DNA of 43,458 nucleotides from CAZUWH01 sp964624075 (GTDB lineage: Bacteria > Pseudomonadota > Alphaproteobacteria > Rhodospirillales > Rhodospirillaceae), in NCBI GenBank assembly GCA_964624075.1, contig CAZUWH010000023.1, positions 1 through 43,458 on the forward strand, in the 5' to 3' direction. This document shows, in pieces, positions 8,702 to 17,182 of the stretch. Position numbers and translations under genes: made by a program. Below the pieces are notes generated by a model, which ran no database searches, was not told where the DNA came from, and saw nothing but the letters and a program-made list of their open reading frames with translations. The first letter of the stretch is position 1; each line of letters opens with the position of its first letter.

Positions 8702-11602
8702 ATGACACAGTATATACGGGTAAGAGGTGCGCGCGAGCACAATCTGAAAAGCGTTGACGTTGATATTCCCCGCAACCGCCTGATCGTGATTACGGGACTG
8801 TCAGGATCGGGGAAATCTTCGCTCGCCTTTGATACCATCTATGCCGAAGGACAGAGGCGTTATGTTGAATCCCTGTCTGCCTATGCCCGTCAGTTCCTGG
8901 AACTAATGCAAAAGCCGGACGTAGATTTGATCGAGGGGCTGTCGCCAGCCATTTCCATCGAACAGAAGACCACCTCACGCAATCCCCGCTCTACTGTCGG
9001 CACGGTGACCGAGATTTATGACTACATGCGGCTGTTGTGGGCGCGCATTGGCGTACCGCATTCGCCCGCGACCGGCCTGCCCATCGAAAGCCAGACCATT
9101 AGCGATATGGTCGATCGTCTCATGACCATGCCGGCGGGCAGCCGGTTGCATCTGTTGGCGCCGATCGTGCGCGGACGCAAAGGGGAATACCGCCAGGAAC
9201 TGGCCGATCTGCAAAGAAAGGGGTTCCAGAGAGTCAAGGTAGACGGCACCCTATATGAAATCGATGCCGTGCCCTCTCTCAACCGGAAGGTCAAGCATGA
9301 CATCTCGGTGGTCGTCGACCGGCTTGTCATCCGCGACAAGATGGAGACGAGGCTGGTAGATTCTCTGGAAACGGCTGTGGTGTTGGCCGATGGTTTGATA
9401 TATGTCGAAAATGCCGATCGCATGGTAGCAGATTCCGATTTTCGCACTGTCTTTTCCACACGATTTGCCTGCCCAGTCTCCGGATTCACCCTTGATGAAA
9501 TCGAGCCGCGGCTGTTCTCATTCAACAGTCCGTTCGGAGCCTGTCCGGACTGTGACGGTCTTGGCGTGAAGCTCCGTTTCGATCCCGACCTGGTCGTGCC
9601 TGATCCCACCCTGTCACTGGCCGAAGGAGCGATTGCGCCATGGGCCGGTGCCACGGCCCGTTCCTTTCAGCAGAATCTGGAAAGCGTAGCCCGCCACCAT
9701 GGCGTGGCCATGACCACGCCGTTTGCCGACCTGCCGGCAGCAGTATGCCATGTTCTTCTGTTCGGATCCGGGCCGGAGGCCATTCCCATGCTCCATGAAG
9801 CCGGCATAGGCCATCACAGGGTCGAACGACCGTTCGAGAGCATCATCCCTCACCTGGAACGGCGCTGGAAGGATTCTGCCGGGGTGCGGGACGAACTATC
9901 CCGGTTCCAGACCAGCCAGCCCTGCGCGGCGTGTGGCGGCAAGCGCCTGCAACCGGCTGCCTTGACGGTGAAGATCGAGGGGCGCGACATCATTGCCGCG
10001 ACTGATTTGTCCATCACCGAGGCGGTGACATGGTTCGATGGGCTGGAAACGCGGCTGGGGGCCAAGGCGCGCATGATCGCCCGGCGAATCTTACGCGAAA
10101 TCAATGACCGTCTCCGATTCCTGATGAATGTGGGGCTGGAATACCTGACACTGTCCCGCGCTTCCGGAACCCTCTCGGGGGGTGAGAGCCAACGCATCCG
10201 GCTGGCCTCACAGATCGGTTCCGGTCTGACGGGTGTCCTATATGTGCTGGACGAACCCTCTATCGGTCTGCACCAGCGTGACAACGACCGTCTACTCACT
10301 ACGCTGAAGCGGCTGCGCGATCTTGGCAACACAGTGATCGTGGTCGAACACGACGGGGACGCCATGCGCACCGCTGACCATCTGATCGACATGGGGCCAG
10401 GGGCCGGCATTCGTGGAGGTCATGTGGTTGCTGCCGGAACATATGAACAGGTTATGACTGTATCAGATTCCCTCACCGGCCAGTATTTGCGGGGAGTGCA
10501 GAAAATCCCCGTCGGTGACCGGCGCCGTTCCGGCAATGGCCGGATCTTGCGGGTCGTTGGCGCACGTGCCAACAACCTGCAGAATATCACGGTGGAAATC
10601 CCTCTTGGCACCCTGACCTGCGTGACCGGCGTGTCGGGAAGTGGTAAATCAACGCTGGTCATCGAGACTCTCTACAGGGCTCTGGTCCGTATGCTGCATG
10701 TTGAACGAGATCTACAGGCAGAATATGATTGTATAGAGGGTATTGAGCACATCGATAAGATCGTTGACATCGATCAGTCGCCGATCAGCCGCACGCCACG
10801 CTCCAATCCGGCCACCTATACGGGCTTGTTCACGGCCACACGCGACTGGTTCGCCGCTCTGCCCGAAGCGCGTGCGCGCGGCTACAAGCCAGGGCGCTTT
10901 TCGTTCAATGTTAAGGGTGGGCGTTGTGAAGCCTGCCAGGGGGATGGAGTCCTTAAGATCGAAATGCACTTTCTGCCCGATATCTACATTCAATGTAATT
11001 CGTGTAAGGGAAGACGCTACAATCGCGAGACCCTGGAGATTGCTTTCCGGGGCAAGTCCATTGCCGATGTGCTCGACCTGACGGTCGAAGAGGCGGAGAT
11101 TTTCTTCGAGGCCGTTCCCGCGATTCGCGACAAGCTGTTATTGTTGCAGCAGGTGGGACTCGGCTACATCCATCTTGGGCAACAGGCAACCACCCTGTCC
11201 GGCGGCGAGGCCCAGCGGGTCAAGTTAGCCAAGGAATTGTCGCGACGGGCAACGGGCCGTACCCTCTATATTCTTGATGAGCCGACCACCGGTCTGCACT
11301 TTGAGGATGTACGGAGACTCCTGAAAGTTCTGCATGCACTGGTTGATAATGGCAACAGCGTGCTGGTCATCGAACACAATCTAGAGGTGATCAAGACCGC
11401 GGACTGGATCATCGATCTCGGGCCGGAAGGGGGAAAGAATGGCGGCTGCATCGTCGCGTGTGGCTCCCCGGAAGATGTTGTACGCTATGCCACAGGCTAC
11501 ACGGCGCGCTATCTAGCCCCTTATCTGACCAGCGACGATTCCGCCAGACGACTCTCCTGCCAGGACCCTGCCCTGAGTCCGAAGCACGGCGATTGCAACT
11601 AG
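8702..11602 (+). CDS. uvrA: UvrABC excinuclease subunit A
   Basis: The 966-residue protein is the damage-recognition ATPase of nucleotide excision repair; it dimerises, loads UvrB at lesions and leaves. It has two ABC ATPase halves. The first Walker A is GLSGSGKSS near residue 33, with signature LSGGESQRIRLASQ and Walker B YVLDEPSIGL. The second Walker A is GVSGSGKST near 643, with signature LSGGEAQRVKLAKE and YILDEPTTGL. Zinc-binding pairs are visible: CPDC and CAAC in the first half and CEAC...CNSC in the second. Length is normal and all motifs are intact. I start at ATG 8702 (MTQYIRVRGAREHNLK) because the family begins there; an in-frame ATG at 8669 adds 11 residues and cannot be excluded. 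Neither start has a strong ribosome binding site. Confidence 0.97.
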   Translation: MTQYIRVRGAREHNLKSVDVDIPRNRLIVITGLSGSGKSSLAFDTIYAEGQRRYVESLSAYARQFLELMQKPDVDLIEGLSPAISIEQKTTSRNPRSTVGTVTEIYDYMRLLWARIGVPHSPATGLPIESQTISDMVDRLMTMPAGSRLHLLAPIVRGRKGEYRQELADLQRKGFQRVKVDGTLYEIDAVPSLNRKVKHDISVVVDRLVIRDKMETRLVDSLETAVVLADGLIYVENADRMVADSDFRTVFSTRFACPVSGFTLDEIEPRLFSFNSPFGACPDCDGLGVKLRFDPDLVVPDPTLSLAEGAIAPWAGATARSFQQNLESVARHHGVAMTTPFADLPAAVCHVLLFGSGPEAIPMLHEAGIGHHRVERPFESIIPHLERRWKDSAGVRDELSRFQTSQPCAACGGKRLQPAALTVKIEGRDIIAATDLSITEAVTWFDGLETRLGAKARMIARRILREINDRLRFLMNVGLEYLTLSRASGTLSGGESQRIRLASQIGSGLTGVLYVLDEPSIGLHQRDNDRLLTTLKRLRDLGNTVIVVEHDGDAMRTADHLIDMGPGAGIRGGHVVAAGTYEQVMTVSDSLTGQYLRGVQKIPVGDRRRSGNGRILRVVGARANNLQNITVEIPLGTLTCVTGVSGSGKSTLVIETLYRALVRMLHVERDLQAEYDCIEGIEHIDKIVDIDQSPISRTPRSNPATYTGLFTATRDWFAALPEARARGYKPGRFSFNVKGGRCEACQGDGVLKIEMHFLPDIYIQCNSCKGRRYNRETLEIAFRGKSIADVLDLTVEEAEIFFEAVPAIRDKLLLLQQVGLGYIHLGQQATTLSGGEAQRVKLAKELSRRATGRTLYILDEPTTGLHFEDVRRLLKVLHALVDNGNSVLVIEHNLEVIKTADWIIDLGPEGGKNGGCIVACGSPEDVVRYATGYTARYLAPYLTSDDSARRLSCQDPALSPKHGDCN

Positions 11603-12073
11603 TGACAGCACACTAAAGGTTCTAAAATTCCTCCCATGTTCCGGCATAGCGCGCGTGTCTTTGCCAAGGAGAGCAAATTAGTGTCAGATCCGAACGCGAA
11701 AGAGGAGCCGTACATGAGTATCGAGGTCAAACATCAATAAACTGGCGTCGTTGCTGGAAGTGATCCAACGGATCGAAGCCAAGTTCGATTGCCTGGACGT
11801 GCGCCTTGATCGCATCGAACACGGAATCGACCGAATCGGCGAGCACTTTGAAACGCTTGGAATTCTTTTGCATGCAATTTAAGCTCACCTCAACCAGGAT
11901 CTCCTGTTGCGGGATGGCAGTCATACCGTGCATTAGGTTGCGCTTCCCATCCGCGTAGTATGATATGACCTGTCCGGCGGCAGAGGGAGAGATAAACTCA
12001 CACCACTCCGGGCGAGAACGGTCCTGCCCTTCTGCGCAAGAAGTGCTTTCGTGTCCAGGGAGCAGAAGCCGTA
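11603..12073. other. Intergenic stretch with one small broken ORF
   Basis: Apart from the small coiled-coil ORF at 11714-11882, nothing is recognised. The stretch lies between the convergent ends of uvrA and def. Confidence 0.4.
11714..11882 (+). pseudogene. Small coiled-coil protein, frameshifted near its start
   Basis: An ATG after an AGAGGAG box begins MSIEVKH and then meets a stop after two more codons. One base later another frame runs INKLASLLEVIQRIEAKFD...RLDRIEHGIDRIGEHFETL to a TAA at 11880-11882. The second part has regular heptads of hydrophobic residues, so a short coiled coil of about 55 residues is likely, with one extra base near 11732. I do not know the family. It could also be a chance frame; the ribosome binding site and heptads argue for a real but broken gene. 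Confidence 0.4.
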
Positions 12074-12589
12074 TCAGGCCGATTCGCGCAAACGGCGTGT
12101 TTTTTGTACCCGGCGCACGATCATATCCCGCTTCAACTTTGACAAGTAATCAACGAATAGGACTCCTTCCAGGTGATCCATTTCATGCTGGATGACGGTC
12201 GCAAGCAGACCATCGGCTTCCAGGTTACAGCATTCGTTCCGGTGGTCCAGGTAGCGCACCCGGATCCGGCTCGGGCGGCTAACTTCGGCGTACTGATCGG
12301 GCACGGACAGGCAGCCTTCTTTGCACAGGGACTGTTCAACGGAAGCCCAGAGAAGTTCAGGATTGACCATGCACAAGGGGGCAGGAGCCTTGTCTTTCCC
12401 ACTGACATCCACCACCACTACGCGCTGGAGCACGCCTACCTGTGGGGCGGCGAGACCAATCCCGGGTACCGCATACATCGTTTCCAGCATTTCTTCCATC
12501 AACTGCCCGATTTCGGCATCAACCGTCTCAACTGGGGCAGCCTTCTGCCAGAGACGCGGATCGGGGACTTCGAGAATGGGCAATTTCAT
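12074..12589 (-). CDS. def: Peptide deformylase
   Basis: The 171-residue metalloenzyme removes the N-formyl group from nascent proteins at the ribosome. All three family motifs are present: GIGLAAPQ (about 45-52), EGCLSVP (about 99) with the metal-binding Cys, and QHEMDHLEG (about 140) with the two metal-binding His and catalytic Glu. I chose the ATG at 12589 (MKLPILEVPDP) because the family begins there; the longer upstream frame overlaps the neighbouring stress-protein tail. It stands alone: the usual partner fmt is not adjacent in this window. Confidence 0.95.
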   Translation of the reverse strand: MKLPILEVPDPRLWQKAAPVETVDAEIGQLMEEMLETMYAVPGIGLAAPQVGVLQRVVVVDVSGKDKAPAPLCMVNPELLWASVEQSLCKEGCLSVPDQYAEVSRPSRIRVRYLDHRNECCNLEADGLLATVIQHEMDHLEGVLFVDYLSKLKRDMIVRRVQKTRRLRESA

Positions 12590-12662
12590 GAACCTGTTCC
12601 ATTTGCTGACACGGCTGGACGTATAAAGCCTGCCTGTCTTTGTCAAGCAATGCTTCTCTCTT

Positions 12663-13095
12663 TCAGCCATTCTCATTATAGAACTCATTCCGATTCGCAT
12701 CAGCAGATGAAATGTAAATACTGCCGGCCTCAAGAGCCCGTTCGAAGTGTTCCGTATGAGGCATGGGCGGTAATTTCGGCAATGATCTCCCGGACCACGG
12801 TTCCACCCAGGCCTGCCACCACTAGCCCCGCCACCAGGGCGGCGGTCGGGCCCGAGGCCAACGCAATCAGGCCTGCCGAAACCAGTGGTCCATCATATTT
12901 CAGCCCGGACAGAAGCGGCAGGAGGATTTCCTTGACGGTCTTGCCAGGCGGCTCGGTTGCCTCGACCGCCTCGTGGGAACTAAGAACACTCAAATCCTCG
13001 TGAGCGAATCCGGCTGCCGTCAGATTCATGATGGCCTCCTCGAACCGCCCGCGGTCATGAAACACCCCCACCAGTTCCCGTACCGCCTTATCCAC
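12663..13095 (-). pseudogene. General-stress-type (YflT-like) protein with frameshifted C-terminus
   Basis: A GTG start at 13095, preceded by GGAAAAGGAAG, opens a 121-codon frame that ends at 12730. It begins VRELVGVFHDRGRFEEAIMNLTAAG and SVLSSHEAVE, like the short domain of YflT/17M general stress proteins. A glycine- and alanine-rich hydrophobic segment follows (ASGPTAALVAGLVVAGLGG), a likely membrane or glycine-zipper helix. The frame then ends oddly. A one-base shift near 12765 opens PHTEHFERALEAGSIYIS and runs to a TGA at 12663-12665, which resembles the C-terminal tail I remember for alphaproteobacterial members. The first 110 residues are intact, so a truncated product may function. 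Function is not known. Confidence 0.5.
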
Positions 13096-13197
13096 GGCTG
13101 CTTCCTTTTCCTGCTATCCCCATCTATGGGGGTCTGTTATTTGTCATTTCCTGCCGGCCTTGCCATTCTACCCGAATTCACCTGCCATGTATAGCGT

Positions 13198-13221
13198 TAT
13201 AATGGCATATTATGGTATGAT
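13198..13221 (+). promoter_or_regulatory. Candidate -10 elements upstream of mutS
   Basis: A perfect TATAAT lies at 13198-13203 and a second box, TATGAT, at 13216-13221, in an AT-rich stretch 24-47 bp before the mutS ATG. No clear -35 hexamer sits at the right distance from either, so this is only a candidate. Confidence 0.3.
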
Positions 13222-13244
13222 ACATCTAAAACGAGACAAGAGTC

Positions 13245-15893
13245 ATGTCCGACGTCCTGCCCGACTCCGCCGTCACGCCAGTGATGAGCCAGTACCTGGC
13301 CATTAAACGGGAATATCCAGATTGTCTTCTATTCTATCGCATGGGTGACTTCTATGAGATGTTCTTCGCGGATGCCGTGCAGGCGGCGACAGCCCTCGAC
13401 ATTGCCCTGACCCGACGCGGTCGGCATCATGGGAAAGATATCCCTATGTGCGGGGTGCCGGTCCGCACTGCTGCATTGTACCTGGCCCGGCTGGTGCGCA
13501 AAGGATTCCGCGTTGCCATCTGTGAACAGATGGAAGATCCAGCCGAAGCCCGCAAGCGCGGGACGAAGGCCGTAGTGGAGCGAGCGGTCGTGCGAGTCGT
13601 GACTGCAGGAACCATCACCGAAGACGAGCTGCTTGAGGCGCGTGACTACAACTATCTAGCAGCTATGGCCGAGAGTCATGCCACGTTCGGCTTGGCATGG
13701 GTCGATGTCTCTACCGGGGATTTCCAGATTCAGGCCCCTGCCCTAGCAGACTTGGCGCCAGCCTTGGCGCGACTGGCGCCCGAAGAACTTCTGGTGTCCG
13801 AACGCCTTCTCCAACAGCCCGCGCTGTCCACGCTGCTTGCCGAATGGAAGGCGGTTCTTACCCCGCAACCGGCCAGTCGCTTCGATGGCGCCAATGCTCG
13901 CAGACGTCTGGAGGCACTTTATGGCGTGAAGACTCTGGACGGCTTTGGCACCTTCACACCCGTGGAAATTGCCGCTGCTGGGGCCTTGATTGACTATATT
14001 GCCCTGACCCAGAAAGGCCGCCTGCCACGGCTGCCGCCACCCCGACAGTTGCGTACCGAGTCGGTGATGGCCATCGACGGTGCCACCCGTCGCAGTCTCG
14101 AGATTCTCACCTGCCAGAGTGGGGACGACCGCAATAGTCTACGCGCCATTGTTGACTGTACTGTCACCGGTGCTGGTGCCCGCTTGCTTGGGCAGCACCT
14201 CGCGGCACCTCTGACCGATCCAGCCGCCATCACCGAGCGTTTAGACGCGGTGCAGCTTTTCCACGACAACGCGGTGGTACGGGCAACGGTGCGCGAAAAG
14301 CTGCACCGTTGTCCCGATGTGGAACGAGCCCTGTCGCGCCTGTCGGTGGGTCGCGGGGGGCCGCGTGATCTCGCCGCCATCCGCGACGCCCTGGCCGAGG
14401 GGCCAGGCTTGCGCATTGCCGTGGTCGGCGGGGCCGAGTTGGCGGTGACACCACCGGCCCTGCTGGCAACGGTGCAGGCGTTGGGCCACCATACGGAACT
14501 GGTGGAACGGCTAGCCCGCGCGCTCGCGCCCGATCTGCCCCTGAGTGCCCGCGACGGCAACTTCATTGCTGACGCTTACGACCATGCCCTGGATGAATTG
14601 CGGCTTTTGCGGGATGAGAGCGGGCGTCTGATCGCCTCATTGCAGGCCCGCTATGTCGCGGCGACCGGCGTGACTGCGTTGAAGGTCGCCCACAATAACG
14701 TACTTGGTTTCTATATCGAGGTGCCAGCCAGGCAGGCCGACAAGTTGACGGCTGACACGGGGACGTTCATCCATCGCCAGACCATGGCCAATGCCGTCCG
14801 CTTTACCACGGTTGAGCTGTCCACCCTGGAGGATCGTCGCCGCAATGCCACGGGAAAGGCCCTGGCTCTGGAGCTTCGGCTTTTTGAGGATCTGGTTGGC
14901 GCGATCACCGGGCAGGTGGAGGCGATCGCTACTGCGGCTCATGCCATGGCGGTTCTGGACGTGGCCTCCGCCCTGGGCGAACTGGCTGCCGGGCGCAACT
15001 ACTGCCGTCCAGTGGTCGATGATTCCACCGACTTCGCGATCAAGGGCGGACGTCATCCGGTGGTAGAAGCCACTCTGGGCGGGGAGGCTTCTTTTGTGGC
15101 CAACGATTGCCGGCTGGACGCCGGGCACTCCCTGTGGCTCCTGACCGGTCCCAACATGGCCGGCAAGAGCACCTTCCTGCGTCAGAATGCCCTGATTGCC
15201 CTGCTCGCCCAGGCCGGTTCGTTCGTGCCGGCGGAATCTGCCCACCTTGGGGTGGTGGACCGCCTGTTCAGCCGGGTTGGCGCCGCCGATGATCTGGCCC
15301 GCGGTCGTTCGACGTTCATGGTCGAGATGGTGGAGACCTCCGCCATCCTCAACCAGGCCACCGCCCATTCGCTGGTGATCTTGGATGAAATCGGCCGCGG
15401 CACGGCTACTTTTGATGGCTTGTCCATCGCCTGGGCAACAGTCGAACACCTGCATGATGTGGTACAGTGTCGCGGCTTGTTCGCCACCCATTACCACGAA
15501 CTGACCGCCCTAGCCGGACGATTGTTGCGCCTTGCCTGCCACACCGTGCGTATCCGGGAGTGGCAGGGGCAGGTGGTATTTCTCCATGAGGTGATGGCCG
15601 GAACCGCCGACCGTTCCTATGGCATCCACGTAGCCCGTCTGGCCGGTCTGCCGGAAACGGTGCTGACCCGGGCAGAGGAAGTGCTGGCGATGCTGGAAGA
15701 CAGTGGCCAGGCCGGGGCGGTGGTGCGTTTGATCGAAGGGCTGCCTCTGTTTGCCGTTCCCCTGCGCAAGCCCTCCCCCGCCGCACCTTCAAAGGTTGAG
15801 CACCTGCTGACTGGGATCAATCCGGACAACCTCACGCCGCGTCAGGCAATGGAATTTCTCTATGCATTGAAAGCAGCGGCACGGGAAACGTGA
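13245..15893 (+). CDS. mutS: DNA mismatch repair protein MutS
   Basis: The 882-residue protein recognises mismatches and small loops and recruits MutL using ATP. The N-terminal mismatch-binding domain carries the F-x-E motif in YRMGDFYEMFF (residues 30-40). The connector, core and clamp domains follow. The ATPase domain has Walker A GPNMAGKST at residue 635 and Walker B DEIGRGTATFDG at residue 714, then the FATHYHEL histidine loop. The C-terminal end NLTPRQAMEFLYAL is the usual dimerisation tail. Length is normal and the frame is unbroken. The start follows GAGACAAGAGTC. An intact mutS beside so many broken genes argues against mutator status as the reason for decay, as far as this gene shows. 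Confidence 0.97.
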   Translation: MSDVLPDSAVTPVMSQYLAIKREYPDCLLFYRMGDFYEMFFADAVQAATALDIALTRRGRHHGKDIPMCGVPVRTAALYLARLVRKGFRVAICEQMEDPAEARKRGTKAVVERAVVRVVTAGTITEDELLEARDYNYLAAMAESHATFGLAWVDVSTGDFQIQAPALADLAPALARLAPEELLVSERLLQQPALSTLLAEWKAVLTPQPASRFDGANARRRLEALYGVKTLDGFGTFTPVEIAAAGALIDYIALTQKGRLPRLPPPRQLRTESVMAIDGATRRSLEILTCQSGDDRNSLRAIVDCTVTGAGARLLGQHLAAPLTDPAAITERLDAVQLFHDNAVVRATVREKLHRCPDVERALSRLSVGRGGPRDLAAIRDALAEGPGLRIAVVGGAELAVTPPALLATVQALGHHTELVERLARALAPDLPLSARDGNFIADAYDHALDELRLLRDESGRLIASLQARYVAATGVTALKVAHNNVLGFYIEVPARQADKLTADTGTFIHRQTMANAVRFTTVELSTLEDRRRNATGKALALELRLFEDLVGAITGQVEAIATAAHAMAVLDVASALGELAAGRNYCRPVVDDSTDFAIKGGRHPVVEATLGGEASFVANDCRLDAGHSLWLLTGPNMAGKSTFLRQNALIALLAQAGSFVPAESAHLGVVDRLFSRVGAADDLARGRSTFMVEMVETSAILNQATAHSLVILDEIGRGTATFDGLSIAWATVEHLHDVVQCRGLFATHYHELTALAGRLLRLACHTVRIREWQGQVVFLHEVMAGTADRSYGIHVARLAGLPETVLTRAEEVLAMLEDSGQAGAVVRLIEGLPLFAVPLRKPSPAAPSKVEHLLTGINPDNLTPRQAMEFLYALKAAARET

Positions 15894-16351
15894 CTCCTTA
15901 CCGGATCCCGCAGCGGTCACGCCTCTTGTCCAGCGACGGACAGCGTCTAGACGGCACCATCCCCCCACCCAACCTTCTCCGAACGCCGGGTCTAAAGGCC
16001 GGCGGTCAGACATCGGGACCAATAGACCGGCTTCGGAGGCGTATTGCAACGCCCCCCCCCTTGATATAGACGGCGAAGCGCATGGGGCCATCGGTGATGT
16101 TCGAACGATGCATGTAATACCCGAGCCTACCGCCTGAAGCATTTGTGCTGACTGATCGTGTGAATGGCCGTATGCATGTTCTCTTCCCTCTTCACCACCA
16201 TGCTCCAGTATAATCTGCCGTGTCGATCGGCCCAAGCGAACAGGCAGGTCGCGCTCGTTTTTCGTTCTCCGTTGCAGCGATACACGAGATCGGCCTTGCG
16301 TGGTGCCAGGCGGTTCGCTATACGGAAGACCCTGCTGCGCGGAGACTGGCC
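15894..16351. other. Intergenic stretch before rpmE
   Basis: No convincing gene. A C-rich run (about 16052-16060) followed by TTGATATAGACGG resembles the C-rich repeat sequence seen at 24340-24350. The rest may contain the promoter and leader of rpmE; no leader fold could be established by eye. Confidence 0.4.
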
Positions 16352-16576
16352 ATGAAGAATGGAATTCACCCCGATTACCATGAAATCATAATCGTCATGA
16401 CCGACGGGACCGAGTTCAAGACCCGTTCCACCTATGGCAGACCGGGAGATGTCTTGCGTCTTGACATCGACTCCAAATCCCACCCGGCGTGGACCGGTGT
16501 GCATCGGTTGGTGGATACGGGGGGGCAACTTGCCAAGTTCAACAAACGGTTCGCCGGTTTCAGCCTTAAGAAATAA
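16352..16576 (+). CDS. rpmE: 50S ribosomal protein L31
   Basis: The 74-residue protein starts MKNGIHPDYHEIIIVMTDG and continues TRSTYGRPGDVLRLDID, HPAWTGVH, DTGGQLAKFNKRF, matching alphaproteobacterial L31, which bridges the ribosomal subunits. It has no cysteines, so it is the form that does not bind zinc. The ATG at 16352 is preceded by GGAG. The longer frame upstream has no family resemblance. A 12-bp palindrome (AGGGAATTCCCT) lies directly after the stop. It has no ribosomal protein neighbours, as is usual for rpmE. Confidence 0.95.
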   Translation: MKNGIHPDYHEIIIVMTDGTEFKTRSTYGRPGDVLRLDIDSKSHPAWTGVHRLVDTGGQLAKFNKRFAGFSLKK

Positions 16577-17182
16577 AAGGGAATTCCCTGCGCCGGCCGT
16601 GGTCTCCCTACTGGTTTGCCAGGGACACGGGAAGGTTTGGATTCCGGCATGGGGAATCAGAAGGCGATGAGGAATGTGGTGATCGCGGGACAAAGACAAG
16701 CTCGGGCAGCGTGAGCTGCTGCCTCTTGCAACTTTCGGCCAGTTACTGGAGTGGAGTGTTATGATATTTCCCGTGAAAGAACCCGGTGTCACGCCTGTCC
16801 TGAAGACCAGCCGTGGAGAGCAGCCCGGGGGCAGATGGGAGCGAAACCTGCAATCTTGTGCGTATAACGATATCCGATGATTGCAGCGACGGCCTTGTTC
16901 TCGCCCAGTCCGACCACATTCCGCCTTGCGGCGCGGTGAACGTTCCGACGGGAGAATGTGAGGGGGGGGACGAACGGTTTCACCGTTAGGGTAGAACACA
17001 GAGCTGTCCACCTTATTCGCACGAAACCGGGCATGCATGGCTGGAGGCATTGTGGGCTGGGGCAGCGGGGGAGAGGTAAGCTTGATGACAGGGGGAGCAT
17101 GGTCGAGTCAAGGAAGAAGTGACGCAGAAAGTCTGGGTGATACAGAAAGACAAGGATCAGGCCAGCAGGGCCCGGAACCCGC
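16577..17182. other. Intergenic stretch, nothing recognised
   Basis: About 600 bases between rpmE and the cyclase remnant. Minus-strand frames exist but have no good start or family resemblance. The stretch may be eroded coding sequence plus the upstream region of the cyclase gene. Confidence 0.4.

Noticed and set aside
8691..8705. Four-codon ORF (ATG TTG ACA GCA TGA) overlapping the uvrA start as a possible leader peptide
   Set aside because: An AAGGGA lies at a fitting distance, but such short frames are expected by chance and no attenuator structure is visible.
13090..13112. GGAAGCAGCC-like string similar to the SRP RNA core
   Set aside because: The partner strands of the SRP RNA hairpin are absent; it is the ribosome binding region of the stress-type gene.
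14637..15497. 286-codon open frame on the minus strand
   Set aside because: Antisense to mutS; a shadow frame.
16127..17050. 307-codon open frame on the minus strand
   Set aside because: It runs across rpmE on the opposite strand and through two spacers, with no family resemblance and no good start.
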